Of a DNA stretch of 36,055 bases, positions 21,110-31,226 are shown piece after piece (position 1 is the stretch's first letter; each line of letters starts with the position of its first letter). Under the pieces are notes generated by a model that had not been told where the DNA came from, did not search any database, and saw nothing but the letters and a program-made list of their open reading frames with translations. The translations under genes and the position numbers were made by a program. Source of the stretch: Intoshia linei (taxonomy: Eukaryota; Orthonectida; Rhopaluridae); contig LWCA01000258.1 in NCBI GenBank assembly GCA_001642005.1, positions 1 to 36,055 of the forward strand, written 5' to 3'.

Positions 21110-22126
21110 ATGATGATATTATCGGACGGTCTAATGCCCCAATCAAAAGGAAGTGAATTAGTGTGGGTAGAACGATATGAGCATCACACAAAATCATATG
21201 TTGAAAATAGAAAAATAAAGTCAAATAAATTAGCCTGCAAAAGCGCTGCAACGTTGAATGTATTGGAATCAAAAGAAAAAAATTCAGAAATATTTAACGA
21301 CATCCTCTATTCCATACTATACAAATCAATCGAAACATTAAACATTCCATCTTACGACAAAGTGTCATCAAATCCAAAAAAATATGTAGATCAACACCAT
21401 AAGGATTCTCACATTGCACACAGTGACTGTAGTGGCAACGTGTTTTGTCAAATCATTAGAGGTGATTACGACGACGTTCTACTGGAATATTATAAAAATG
21501 TTCAAAATGATTCAGAACACGTATATGATTTAAAATCAAAATTATTTCGATCAATCTACTATCCAGAATTAATAAACTATAAAGACGAGAAATTCGATTT
21601 TAATTTAAATAATTTGGTCAGAAAATATTTAGAAATTGTGATACTGAAAAATTTTAATTATTTCAAAGATAATAACTTGAAAGCTCACGAAGAAGCAGTT
21701 TTATTTTTAATGGATGTTAACGCAATTCCCGAGACGTTGGTGCCTGTGTATCAAGACGGAAAAAAAATTTTAAATGTGTTATCTCAAAAGTGTCAGTTTT
21801 ACGATTACTGGTGTAGACTGAATTATGAACAGAGCTTAGTGTATTATTACGATCCGTCCAGTTCCAGTGAAAACGTTTTGCTCGATTATGTTAAAAAGGA
21901 GAGATTATACTCTGATCCAAACTGGTCTAAATTATTGTTGATTCTCTCTCAATATTCTCAAAACAAGTTTATATTAAATAATGAGGAAGAAAATAAGAAA
22001 TTGAATAAATCTAGAAAAACTGCTGAAGAAGATTGTTTGTGGTGGCAATTTGATTGCAATTTGCACAACTTTCAACCCATTATTCCAATAGAAACCATAT
22101 TCAAAAATGATACCAATACAACTTAA
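21110..22126 (+). CDS. Unrecognised protein with three C-x(5-6)-C pairs (338 aa)
   Basis: A long open frame of clearly coding character (balanced codons amid AT-rich flanks), ending in TAA at 22124-22126. Seven Cys are present, and six form closely spaced pairs: C107-SGNVF-C113, C228-QFYDYW-C235 and C309-LWWQFD-C316. The loops are aromatic-rich and separated by mostly helical, Lys/Asp/Glu-rich sequence. Basic pairs occur at 218-219, 262-263, 296-297 and 302-303. The spacing recalls small disulphide loops of peptide hormones, which is inference only. No signal peptide is visible at this Met. The frame stays open 14 codons upstream to a possible acceptor (TTTAG at 21062-21066, phase 2), so a 5' exon may be missing. 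No family is recognised. It overlaps the TTI2-like gene tail-to-tail. Confidence 0.6.
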   Translation: MMILSDGLMPQSKGSELVWVERYEHHTKSYVENRKIKSNKLACKSAATLNVLESKEKNSEIFNDILYSILYKSIETLNIPSYDKVSSNPKKYVDQHHKDSHIAHSDCSGNVFCQIIRGDYDDVLLEYYKNVQNDSEHVYDLKSKLFRSIYYPELINYKDEKFDFNLNNLVRKYLEIVILKNFNYFKDNNLKAHEEAVLFLMDVNAIPETLVPVYQDGKKILNVLSQKCQFYDYWCRLNYEQSLVYYYDPSSSSENVLLDYVKKERLYSDPNWSKLLLILSQYSQNKFILNNEEENKKLNKSRKTAEEDCLWWQFDCNLHNFQPIIPIETIFKNDTNTT

Positions 22127-23343
22127 ATTTTAATGTTTAGTTTTGGTTGATACAAGGAATAATTTTCAGTCAAAATATCATAAACAATCTTTACCAAATT
22201 ATACATGACCTTATCGTGGTTTGGGTTGATTCTAAGATTATTTTTGCATTCTTTTACAGCATAAAAAATATCATTGAATGTGAAATTGATAATTTCGTTT
22301 AATTTCTCATTTGTGGTTAAAATTAAATGAATAAATTTAAAACTGGCAAATTTAATTTTTTCGTCGTCGTACATGACTGTTTTCAGAGTGTCAATAATTA
22401 AACAGAGATTCATTAGCGTTCTTTTGGAATTTGACTTATAACATGTTGTCAACAACCCAAAATTTACGAGAACAACGTCCGGATCATGAAATAGTTTAAT
22501 GTTTGAGAGTATATTATCTACGCATTCATCAAATGTATTATATGAGGGGTAAACCAAATTTTTTTTAGGTATCATGGATTCGCAATATTCATGCAATACT
22601 AAAATACATTCCAAAATGTCACGTAAAGTGTTTTTGTTAGTCGCAATAGATAAAGTTGTCAATAATTTTTTAATTAACACTTGAATATATCCCAGTCGGT
22701 CAATTTCAACTTTGGATACATTTTCTAAAATGTGTTTAATCAACTTTGAAGTCTTTGGTAAACTGTAATAATCCTCTAATAGCATTAAAGAAATGGGTAA
22801 TAGAATCTTTAAATGCATTGATACATTTGGAAATTTAATGGAGGTTAAGGTATTGTAAAACAATGATAAGTTCTTCATTTGTATCTTTTCATTTCCTTCA
22901 TCATGAAGGGTTTCATAACAAACTGCAAATATATAACCTGCTAATGATTTATGATTTCCGTAATTTAACAAGAGGTTCATGTTAATCAAAAAATCTTGGT
23001 TTATACTGGAATCTTGCAATAAACTGTATATTACTTTTATAACATCTTTAGATAGAGTTATACTGTCAAAGTATGTTTGTAAATCTATTTTTACACCGAC
23101 AAGTGTTATTTTATTGTACAAAATGTACCTAGTCACAAATTCAAACACAAATTGGATAAATACTTTTCTATCTTCTTTATCCACGTTTTTCCATGATTTT
23201 TCTCTTGAATTCAACAAATTTACTATACATATTTTTCCTTTTTTTTTTATAGATTCATCACGGAATGTTTCTTTTATGTTCGTTTTATTTTTCAAAGTAT
23301 CTTTATAATAGTTCATGAAATTTACAATCTCCTTTATCGACAT
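22123..23343 (-). CDS. TTI2: Probable TELO2-interacting protein 2 (TTI2), single exon (406 aa)
   Basis: An all-helical, Leu/Ile-rich protein with ARM/HEAT-like character. The best match to the TTI2 family is the central stretch at about residues 175-260. There, HLKILLPISLMLLEDYYS followed by KHILENVSKVEIDR and GYIQVLIKKLL parallels the family pattern of a Leu-Pro rich helix, D-D/E-D-Y/W, HI-L-NV and a VL...L helix. TTI2 with TELO2 and TTI1 forms the TTT co-chaperone that stabilises PIKK kinases (mTOR, ATM, ATR) in the cytosol. Human TTI2 is about 508 aa, so this one is shorter. Conservation is low, so another ARM-repeat protein is possible. The start is the first Met at 23343. The last codons overlap the facing gene by 4 nt. 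Confidence 0.55.
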   Translation of the reverse strand: MSIKEIVNFMNYYKDTLKNKTNIKETFRDESIKKKGKICIVNLLNSREKSWKNVDKEDRKVFIQFVFEFVTRYILYNKITLVGVKIDLQTYFDSITLSKDVIKVIYSLLQDSSINQDFLINMNLLLNYGNHKSLAGYIFAVCYETLHDEGNEKIQMKNLSLFYNTLTSIKFPNVSMHLKILLPISLMLLEDYYSLPKTSKLIKHILENVSKVEIDRLGYIQVLIKKLLTTLSIATNKNTLRDILECILVLHEYCESMIPKKNLVYPSYNTFDECVDNILSNIKLFHDPDVVLVNFGLLTTCYKSNSKRTLMNLCLIIDTLKTVMYDDEKIKFASFKFIHLILTTNEKLNEIINFTFNDIFYAVKECKNNLRINPNHDKVMYNLVKIVYDILTENYSLYQPKLNIKI

Positions 23344-23955
23344 TTAGAGTATATTTAGCAGTCTATATTGTATTTTTAATTGCCATTAGAAGAATAAAGT
23401 TAGTTTCAAGTTAAAAATGAAATAAGACAGATTACAGTGCACTGTAATGTAACTAACTGAGTCGTTATTGATACATTCGTGTATCTTACATTCTCAATAA
23501 AAAATAACTACAGGTCTTTCTCGGTTAATGCAGTGTAAATGAATTTAACGCGAATTTAAAAATTTCCTTAGTAGTCGAATTTACATATTTAACAAAAAAT
23601 TCATTTACTGTACAAACAACTTCAATATAATATTTCATTTTCTAAGTAAATATTTAAATTAATGAAAAAAAAGACGAAATGTTATTAGTTTTGCCTCTAA
23701 ATTGATATGATTAATAGATATACACTTGGAGGAAAAACTCAGATTTTTCAAAATTATAAAATCATTAACTTTTACTTGCCCTATTTATAACTCGAAATTT
23801 TTTTGAGTGTTGTGTATAGATTGGATAAAGTTGAACATGGTCAAATAATTCCACATTCATTTATCAATCTCACAAAATTTGGTGGCAACATAATTTAATA
23901 CACATTTAGAATGGTAAGTGGGAGGTATACATGTATTTATAATATGTTATAAATT
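23344..23955. other. Spacer between TTI2-like start and DDB1 stop, with an 18-bp palindrome
   Basis: At 23431-23448 lies the perfect palindrome ATTACAGTGCACTGTAAT, 88 nt upstream of the TTI2-like start codon. At about 23529-23612 a short imperfect inverted repeat (CAGTGTAAATGAATTTAACG against TTCATTTACTG) could be a tiny MITE. No gene is supported. Confidence 0.45.
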
Positions 23956-26900
23956 TTAGTGTAATTGGCTTAGGTCAGTGATTAATCGGAGAAGTTTAGT
24001 GTCTTCACCTTTTTTGATGCTTTCTGGATCCTAAAATATATTTTAAAAAAAGTTTTTTTGATATAAACAAATATTTCACTAAAAATTTGGTTCAATTTAG
24101 AATTGCTTGATGATAAAACGGTTTCGACGAAATCTCCATCAATATAATTTTCAATTTCGCGAGGTTTACGCATATCTGAATAAGTACTTCTCCAGCTAAA
24201 AACAAATTGTCAAAAATAATAATTAGAAATATAAACCTTTTATGAGTAATATTTCCGATGGAGGTATTTTCGGAGAGTTTAGATTGTAATTTTTCAAGTA
24301 AAAGAAATTGTTCTTTGGTAATGTTGACAATTATACCTAAAATTAAGTAAGCATTCAATAAAACCATCAATAAATACCGATCATTCCACATACAGTGCCA
24401 AACATGATAATTTTTGAAACGTCAATAACGGATTGAGGTTGACAAGAAATTAAGCTTCCTTTACGGAAAACGTTAATTTGTGATCCCATATGCATTCGAC
24501 CCTCACTTTTTAACATTTTCACAAAAACGTCAGGGCCAAATTTTACTTTTGCATTAGGTAGCGGCATGATTCTGTAGTACATATTTATTATTTATATCAT
24601 TTGTACTTACGAAATAACTTTTTTCTTAGTTCATGGAAAAATATAATATAAAGATTTTATAATAAAATATTTTTTGCAATCATAGATATGTAATTTTAGA
24701 TTTAAATTTGAATTTAAAAATATTGCTGTTTATTTTTGCTATTAATAGCAATACATTTTGCTTTTAAATTAAAAAGCACTTGCTGTCTGCACAGCAAAAA
24801 ACAGCAGCGCTGTTTCCATCCCTGCTGATGAATCATCAGTGATGTTGGGTGCTTATTAATATTATTGCAAGCATCCATTCATTATAAAAGCTATGACCAA
24901 GATCAAGATACCACTATTTTACAAACCATAGCACAGAGAGTACTAAATGGGTCCGCATAGATCTACTGTAATTCACAGAATCCTTACTTACATAATATGC
25001 TATACGATATTTGTGTGTGAGTGCTACCGTTTATTTCAATAACTACCAGTCTTAGAATTTTATAAAGTTTAAATTTCAATTACAGTATTTTCCGGGGATG
25101 TTAGAAAAATAAATTTTAACCTCCCAAACTCACATCTAACGGGTGATTAGCCTAATTGTCCTTTTTTTGACAATCAAACGAGTTCGAGAATTTAAAAAAA
25201 TATATACTCTGGAATTATATTTTTTTTCATTTATTTTTTTGGTATAATAAAAATGGCCCTCGTCAGAGCAAGGTGCTGTTTGTACGTAGTACATAACAGT
25301 CAACTTAGTTTAATATAAAATTTCTCACACCACTGAATAAATTTAAAAAAATACGATACTATAATTTCAATAACTGTTAACCTGCCCAGTTAAACCACTC
25401 GTACATGTACTATCTCTAAATATATGAAATTTTCATAAAGATGTACATTGGAATTGTAACAATTTATTTAAAAATATTACTTTTGGTTGTATTTTAAAAT
25501 GGGTGCCCAGTGGCCACTAATGGGAAAAACCAAACTATAGTCACACGAATAATTATTTTTACCACCAAAACAATAAAAATACCTATGGTTTATTTCATCG
25601 TCCTCGTCTATATAACAATCTAAGTAAGGGTCAAAACGTTTTCTCCTAAAGCTCTTAATATTGCAACTGCTTTCAGAAGCCAAAAAGTTTTTTTCATCAA
25701 AAATTTCAACAGCAGTGAGCCATTCACTCTTAAATTCACGTCCAATCTAAAAAATAAATTGTAAAGTTAACTCAGTATATATTTACTTCCTTAAGTGTAC
25801 AAGTCGTAGGATTATATTCCAAAAGAATAACACTTTGTAATACATCACCAACCAAAATTAAATTGTTATATGTCTTTAAATATAAAGCTACCACAGTTTC
25901 AGTAAAGACACACTCTTTTTTCAATGAATTGTTAACCCAATTATATACTTCAATCTAAATTTTGATATGAATAACGTTTAAACACAAGTCACAATCAAAT
26001 GTTAATGATATGTCGGTAATATCACTAGAGTAATGGTTCCCCATCGTGAGTCTTGGAGCCAGTGGCGGATCTAGGATTTTTAGCCAGGAGGCAAAATAAT
26101 TATTAGGAGGCCAAACGTATAAAATGTATTTAAATTAGAATTTTTATATTACGTTTATTAAATAATTTTATCTATAATAATTAATATTTTATTTCTAGTT
26201 TTCATTCTACTAAATTTTTCAATGTTAAACATTCAACTGTTGAGTCGTTCAATTGCAAATCTTTAAAAATTAGGTAAAAAAATTGCCTTAAAACCTTACA
26301 AAATTGTCTTCAAAATATTTAAAAATTGAGTACAAAAAACTTCCCATAAATTCCCTATAAAAATTTAATAAATATAAAGATAAATAGCCTGTAGGTAATT
26401 TAATATTATCCTTACTTATATAATATGCTACGCAATATTTGTTTGTGTGTGTGTTCCACTTTATTGAAATAAGTACCAGTCTTAGAATTTTATAAAGTCT
26501 AGATTTCAATTAAAGTTTTTTTCGAGACGTATAATAAAATAAATTTCCACCTACCAAACTCAGATCTTACGGGTCAAAAACCCCAATTGTCCCTCTTTTT
26601 AAAAATGAAACGAGTTAGAGAACTTAAAAAAATATATACGCTGATAATGATTTTAAAATCATAAACATTATCATAAATTTAAATTTAACAAAATTATATC
26701 TTTAGGGCAAAAACCACCAATTACCCTTCTTTTTTTAATGAAAACAGCCCTAGCATATAAAAAAATTTACAGATGGTACAGTTGTATCCTGTTAACACAC
26801 AATAACAATTTCAATCCCAATAAATGACGACTTCACGGTCAAAAAAGCATTTAAGTATTCATATATTTTTTTTCCGAAATATTTTATTAAAACAAAAAAT

Positions 26901-29900
26901 ATTAAATATTTAACGGTCCGAAAATTAAAAAAAAAATTATTTTGATAGAGCTTATTCCAGTTGATATAAATATAAAAGTTCAACCCGAGAAATCTACGTA
27001 TTCCCGGTGAAAACTAATTTTTAATATATTATCAACCCATATTTTTCAAATATTTCGATTAAAATAAAAATTGAAAATGTAAATATTGATCCTACAATTT
27101 TAAAATAAAATGTGCATTGAACGTCTACACATTTCCAATTATAATAAAAATCTATATAATTCATTCCTTCGGAATTTTTTTTATTGCTACGCAATTTTTA
27201 AATTTCAAATTCTAATTTCTAAAACATTTTGTTTAAAATTTAAATTAAAACTACACCAACGATTACTAAAAGTAATACAACTTTGTTAATATCATTTTTA
27301 TATTTATTACAATCCTTTGCAATATTGGTAAAATTCAGCTTATATATGTTTATGAAGTTATGATTCCGTTAATTATTGATACATAATTGTTCTTATAGAC
27401 AGATTTTATATACAGATAATTAATGATACACAATGAGTATTTTTAAGTATTTATATTGGTACTGAATATATATCATCACATTAAAAATGAAAAAATAGGT
27501 TTTTATCATTTTATTTTTTCTGGAATTTATGCTATTTATGACAATTTTTAGGATTGGACTGGTTTTTACTTTACTTTTAATATTATACACACATTTTGTC
27601 TAATAAAATTGGACTGTTTTTACTTTATTTTTAATATTATACACACATTCTGTCTAATAAAATTAAAAGAATGGGATAACTTTTTTTTAAAATTCTTTAC
27701 ACAAATGTTAACAACAAAATTAAGTTGGAATAATTCACTTTAAAGTAAAAAGTAATATGTGTAAAAGTAAAAGTAAGTCCACCTGAAACAAGTTTGGGAA
27801 CCATTCCTTTAAGGGTGGTAATAGTGAATAGTAGGATTCTTAAGTTAGATTTTTAACGTGAATTTATTTTTTTTGGTAGAATAAAATGTGCCCTCGGCAG
27901 AGCTAGGTGCTGTTTGTACGTAGTATACATAGTATAACACAAGTGTACATAGTATTTTTATACGTAGTATAACAGTCAACCTAGTATTATATATAACATG
28001 ATTAATAAACCTTGTTACTGACAGCGGCAACCAATTTTCCTTCAACAGAAGCCAAACAAGCCACAGCTCCAGTCGTGTCAATTGAACTGATCAATTCCAA
28101 AGATCCTATAAATTATTATAATCCATTGAAAAAATGAAACCTTCACATTTTAAAATCAACAATCTTCCGTCAAGAGGTTCCGGTGAATCAACACTAAATA
28201 TTGCGGTACCAACGACAAAAAATTGATTTTTCTCATTTTTAAATTGAATCGAAATAACTGACAATCCGTGTTCGCGGTTCGGGAGTCTTAGAGTACTAGC
28301 AACTAAATGAATATAAAATATATTTTAAACATTTAAAAGATGTACTTTCAAAAGTATGTGAATTGATAAGAGTAACAGAATGAGTTTCCTTGCTTAAATC
28401 ATCGTTTTCAATTTGAGCCTGCGATTCATACAAACATTGCAATTGATCATTGACAGTGACATTTCTCTTACGAACCTTTGCATGATATTTTTCGTTTCTA
28501 TCAAAAAATTTGCAACTTTTGGGAATAACGACTGGTTCAAGAGTTTCAATAGGATTATGAAAATTTGGACAAGCATGTTTATCATTTTCTAATCTATAAC
28601 TCAGTAAACATAGACAATTTGTCTTTTCCGCGTACGCTATTCTTCTCGGAGATTCACCCAAGTTGAGAGACAGTGTATGCAGTTTCTGAATTTTATCGAT
28701 TCGAGAAATTTGAATGCCATCACTATATGCAAATGCAAAATAATCTGAACAATTATGATAAAAAGGCATTACAACAACATCTACTATATCTTGAAGTTCC
28801 ACGTGTGAAAAGTAGATTCTGCCGGATGAAAAAACTATAATGGTGGGTCTGTCTCCAGTTACAAATATACATTCTGATGATTGATTTTTGAATTTGTACA
28901 TTAATGCTGCTCTAGTACCAACGTTGACAAGACGCTCTCCGGACAATTTAATGTCTTGTTCGTCTTCTGTAATTTCATAATATGAAAGGGACCCATTTCC
29001 AAAACTAATAAACAAGTATTTTTGGTTGGAAAAATTAATATCAATTAAACAATTTACAAAACTTGTATTTGAATAGTTGAAAGACTGGAGTAAAACCAGA
29101 GAAGAACTATAAATGTTGAGATAATCTTCTTCCCAAAAACTAGTAAATACAAGGGTATTTAAGTAATCATTATGGATAAGGGATATATGGCATATTGATA
29201 AATCTTTAACTACAATCGAATTTATTTTAGCCATTTCTTCATCTCGTATTTCGTAAAAATTGAGTATGCTGCCTTCGTTAGAAAATGCCAATTCGTGATT
29301 CAAAACCGAACAAGCATCGATGTAATTATGTTCAATTTTGGTAATGACTAAATCTAGAGAAATGTTGATTAGAGAAATGGTGGAACAGGTTTGTATCACA
29401 TACACGGCATTTTCTATATGAAAAAACTTTATAGTTTCCTCATTTTCATTGATACAATCTAAATGTACAATATTGTAATTATTTTCCGTCACATGAATGA
29501 CCCTTGTGGAATAAGGGTAAGAAATAATAAATTTGAATTCTTCGTTTCCCTGTCTAACTTTTTTTGGATCTGGTTCCTTGAACTCGGATTGAATTGACTT
29601 AAATTTTTTTTTACATTGTATTACCCATAAATATTTTAGGTGACTGGTTTCAATTATTTTTTTGTTATTTAACCCAATTCCATTAGTAATTAATTTCAAA
29701 GATCCATGTTGGTGAGACCCGCAACAGGCCAAAATTTTATCTAATCCACAATGGGTTGCCGAGATAAAACACATGTCGACAATTGGAGCCAAATTTTCCA
29801 TTTCCTCAATCTTTTCAATGTAACAACCAGAATAATCTGTATTTGTTTTAATTTTAATGATCTCTGAATTCCCAATCCTGGATCCAATGAAAATGTAATA

Positions 29901-31115
29901 GTTACCTAAAAACGCAATAGTCTCTGCGACAGCAGTTTTCCCGAGTAATTCAATGTCCAATGAATCAATTACATGCGATGTGTGGTGAGATTTAGAATAT
30001 CGTCGTCGACTGACATGCAGATTATGAGTTACGGGTTTGAGTTTCAAAACCATCAAGAACAAGTATCCCGTATTATCAGATAAAGCGTATTTCCATCCAC
30101 TCGTTCCAATAGAGGTAATACAGTTAATTATATCAATTCCAGGTAACGTTGCAGACACTGTAATGGTATCATTACTTTCAGAAATGTACGAAATGCTACC
30201 AGATGAAAAAACCATCAATCCATACAAAGGTCCTTCTAATGCCATTAACCGGTAAGATGTCACAACAATATTTGGAATGACACAAATAATTTTAGAAATG
30301 CTTTTGGAATTTTGGTGCACATCATGGATATTAATTTGACGGTTTCCATTCTGCTCGTGTAAAATAGCTAAAGTTGGTATACGATAACCGTATAAAAAAA
30401 CAAAATCTAGAATATTGACTTGTTCAACAGGAATTTTAAAATGTTCTATATCACTATATTCCATCAAATCTGCAACAGGTATCATGAAAAAAAATCCATC
30501 ATAAATGCGGACCCCAATCAGAGAATGCTCAACTCCAATTCTCGAAAGAAAACCAAAATTGGAAGGACTATTTGAGTAGTCAATTAATTCAATTTTTGCT
30601 AACGTTATAATTGAAGCTACCTTCATTTGTTCTATTGTCGACACTTCTTCAAATTTTAGCAAAAAAAATGTATATTTCTTTGTTATCACTGCCAAATAGT
30701 CACGTTTCATGTGAGGTAATCTTATGGGTTGCAAAAAAATTATTGAACCAAAAATATCCTCTCTTCTAAAAAATGTCAATTGACCCGATTTCGACACAAT
30801 ATACATTTCAAAGTAGGTAGTTTTCACAACCACTAAATTTACATATTTTTTTGAAGTAAATTTTGCAAAACAACTGCTAGTTACTGCCGTTGGTTTATTA
30901 CAGGTAGCCACATAATTGTATGAACATTTTACTTCTTTTATCGATTTTCTTTGAGTTTGTAAATTTGATAATAAAAAATTACGCATATCTCCGTCACTTC
31001 CAAAATGCTCTGCTTGTGATGCATTTACGACTATTGGTGGACTAGGAAATATATCTACTTGTGGGTTTTCGTATCCCAAACTTGTTCCATAATTATAGCG
31101 ATAATTATCAGCCAT
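23956..31115 (-). CDS. DDB1: DDB1, damage-specific DNA-binding protein 1 / CRL4 adaptor (9 exons, about 1318 aa)
   Basis: Exons, in order of translation, are 31115-28346, 28302-28141, 28105-28011, 25954-25787, 25746-25481, 24571-24378, 24336-24237, 24195-24069 and 24030-23956. All have GT-AG borders and closed phases. DDB1 links CUL4 to DCAF substrate receptors and acts in nucleotide-excision repair. The family signature runs throughout: SYNYVATCNKPTAV at residues 65-78, GVRIYDGFFFMIP, DFVFLYGYRIPTLAIL, FIGSRIGNSEIIKI, CVFTETVVALYLKT, FGTVCGMIG, NYIDGDFVETVL and a C-terminal LLRLITDLSQLH. The predicted protein is about 180 residues longer than human DDB1 (1140 aa). There are 64 in-frame residues before SYNYV, and a Cys/Asp-rich insertion at about residues 1093-1173 in the C-terminal propeller. 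Small introns are 35-43 nt; introns 3 (2.1 kb) and 5 (0.9 kb) carry repeats. The start is shared with a divergent GTF3C5 gene 111 nt away. Confidence 0.95.
24720..24965. other. Relatively GC-rich patch in DDB1 intron 5
   Basis: Stands out from its AT-rich surroundings by dense CAGC/GCTG motifs (GCTGTCTGCACAGC, CAGCAGCGCTG) and an ending TTTCCATCCCTG at about 24816-24827. On the other strand that ending reads CAGGGATGGAAACAGC, a hAT-like terminus with subterminal repeats. No partner end or target duplication was found. It may be a solo transposon end. Confidence 0.35.
24985..25310 (-). repeat. Internally deleted copy of repeat family R1 in DDB1 intron 5
   Basis: One end matches 26405-26640 (ATAATATGCTATACGATATT, then ACTACCAGTCTTAGAATTTT). 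The other end matches 27880-27990 (CGTCAGAGCAAGGTGCTGTT and AACAGTCAACTTAG). The kilobase between them in the copy at 26405-27990 is missing. Both ends together in one short copy define the family boundaries. Confidence 0.65.
26060..26200. mobile_element. Left-end fragment of a hAT-like element in DDB1 intron 3
   Basis: CAGTGGCGGATCTAGGATTT at 26060 is a common hAT-type terminus. It is followed by AGCCAGGAGGCAAAATAATT and, after TTATTAGGAGGCCAAAC, by AT-rich sequence. No matching right end (CCGCCACTG) was found in the intron, so the right boundary is arbitrary. Confidence 0.45.
26405..27990 (-). repeat. Longest copy of repeat family R1 (about 1.6 kb) in DDB1 intron 3
   Basis: It runs from TTACTTATATAATATGCTAC near 26412 to AACAGTCAACCTAGTATTAT near 27991. 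26520-27385 is the inverted counterpart of 13930-13085. 27390-27800 is extra sequence absent from that copy and includes a direct duplication of about 55 bp (27553-27607 and 27608-27662, each starting ATTGGACTG and ending GTCTAATAAA). No reading frame is credible; the 63-, 73- and 78-codon frames here are repeat sequence. Confidence 0.7.
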
Positions 31116-31226
31116 TTTAAATATTATATAATTTAAATTTTATTCTTGATTAAAGTTTCATATTTTTGGGAAATAAAGTTTTACTTAAATTTATAACTTG
31201 AAATAAATGTTTATCGGAATCATTAG
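31116..31226. promoter_or_regulatory. Shared divergent promoter region of DDB1 and GTF3C5
   Basis: Only 111 nt separate the DDB1 start codon (31115, minus) from the GTF3C5 start codon (31227, plus). Any core promoters and both 5' leaders must therefore lie in or overlap this AT-rich spacer. No individual element is identified. The GTF3C5 start could be further downstream only if exon 1 were wrong, which its family match argues against. Confidence 0.6.

Noticed and set aside
22979-23308. 109-codon plus-strand frame
   Set aside because: Lies wholly within the TTI2-like coding sequence on the opposite strand and is low-complexity Phe/Leu/Ser.
26792-26983. 63-codon minus-strand frame in DDB1 intron 3
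   Set aside because: Part of the R1 repeat copy; the inverted copy at 13420-13670 does not keep the frame.
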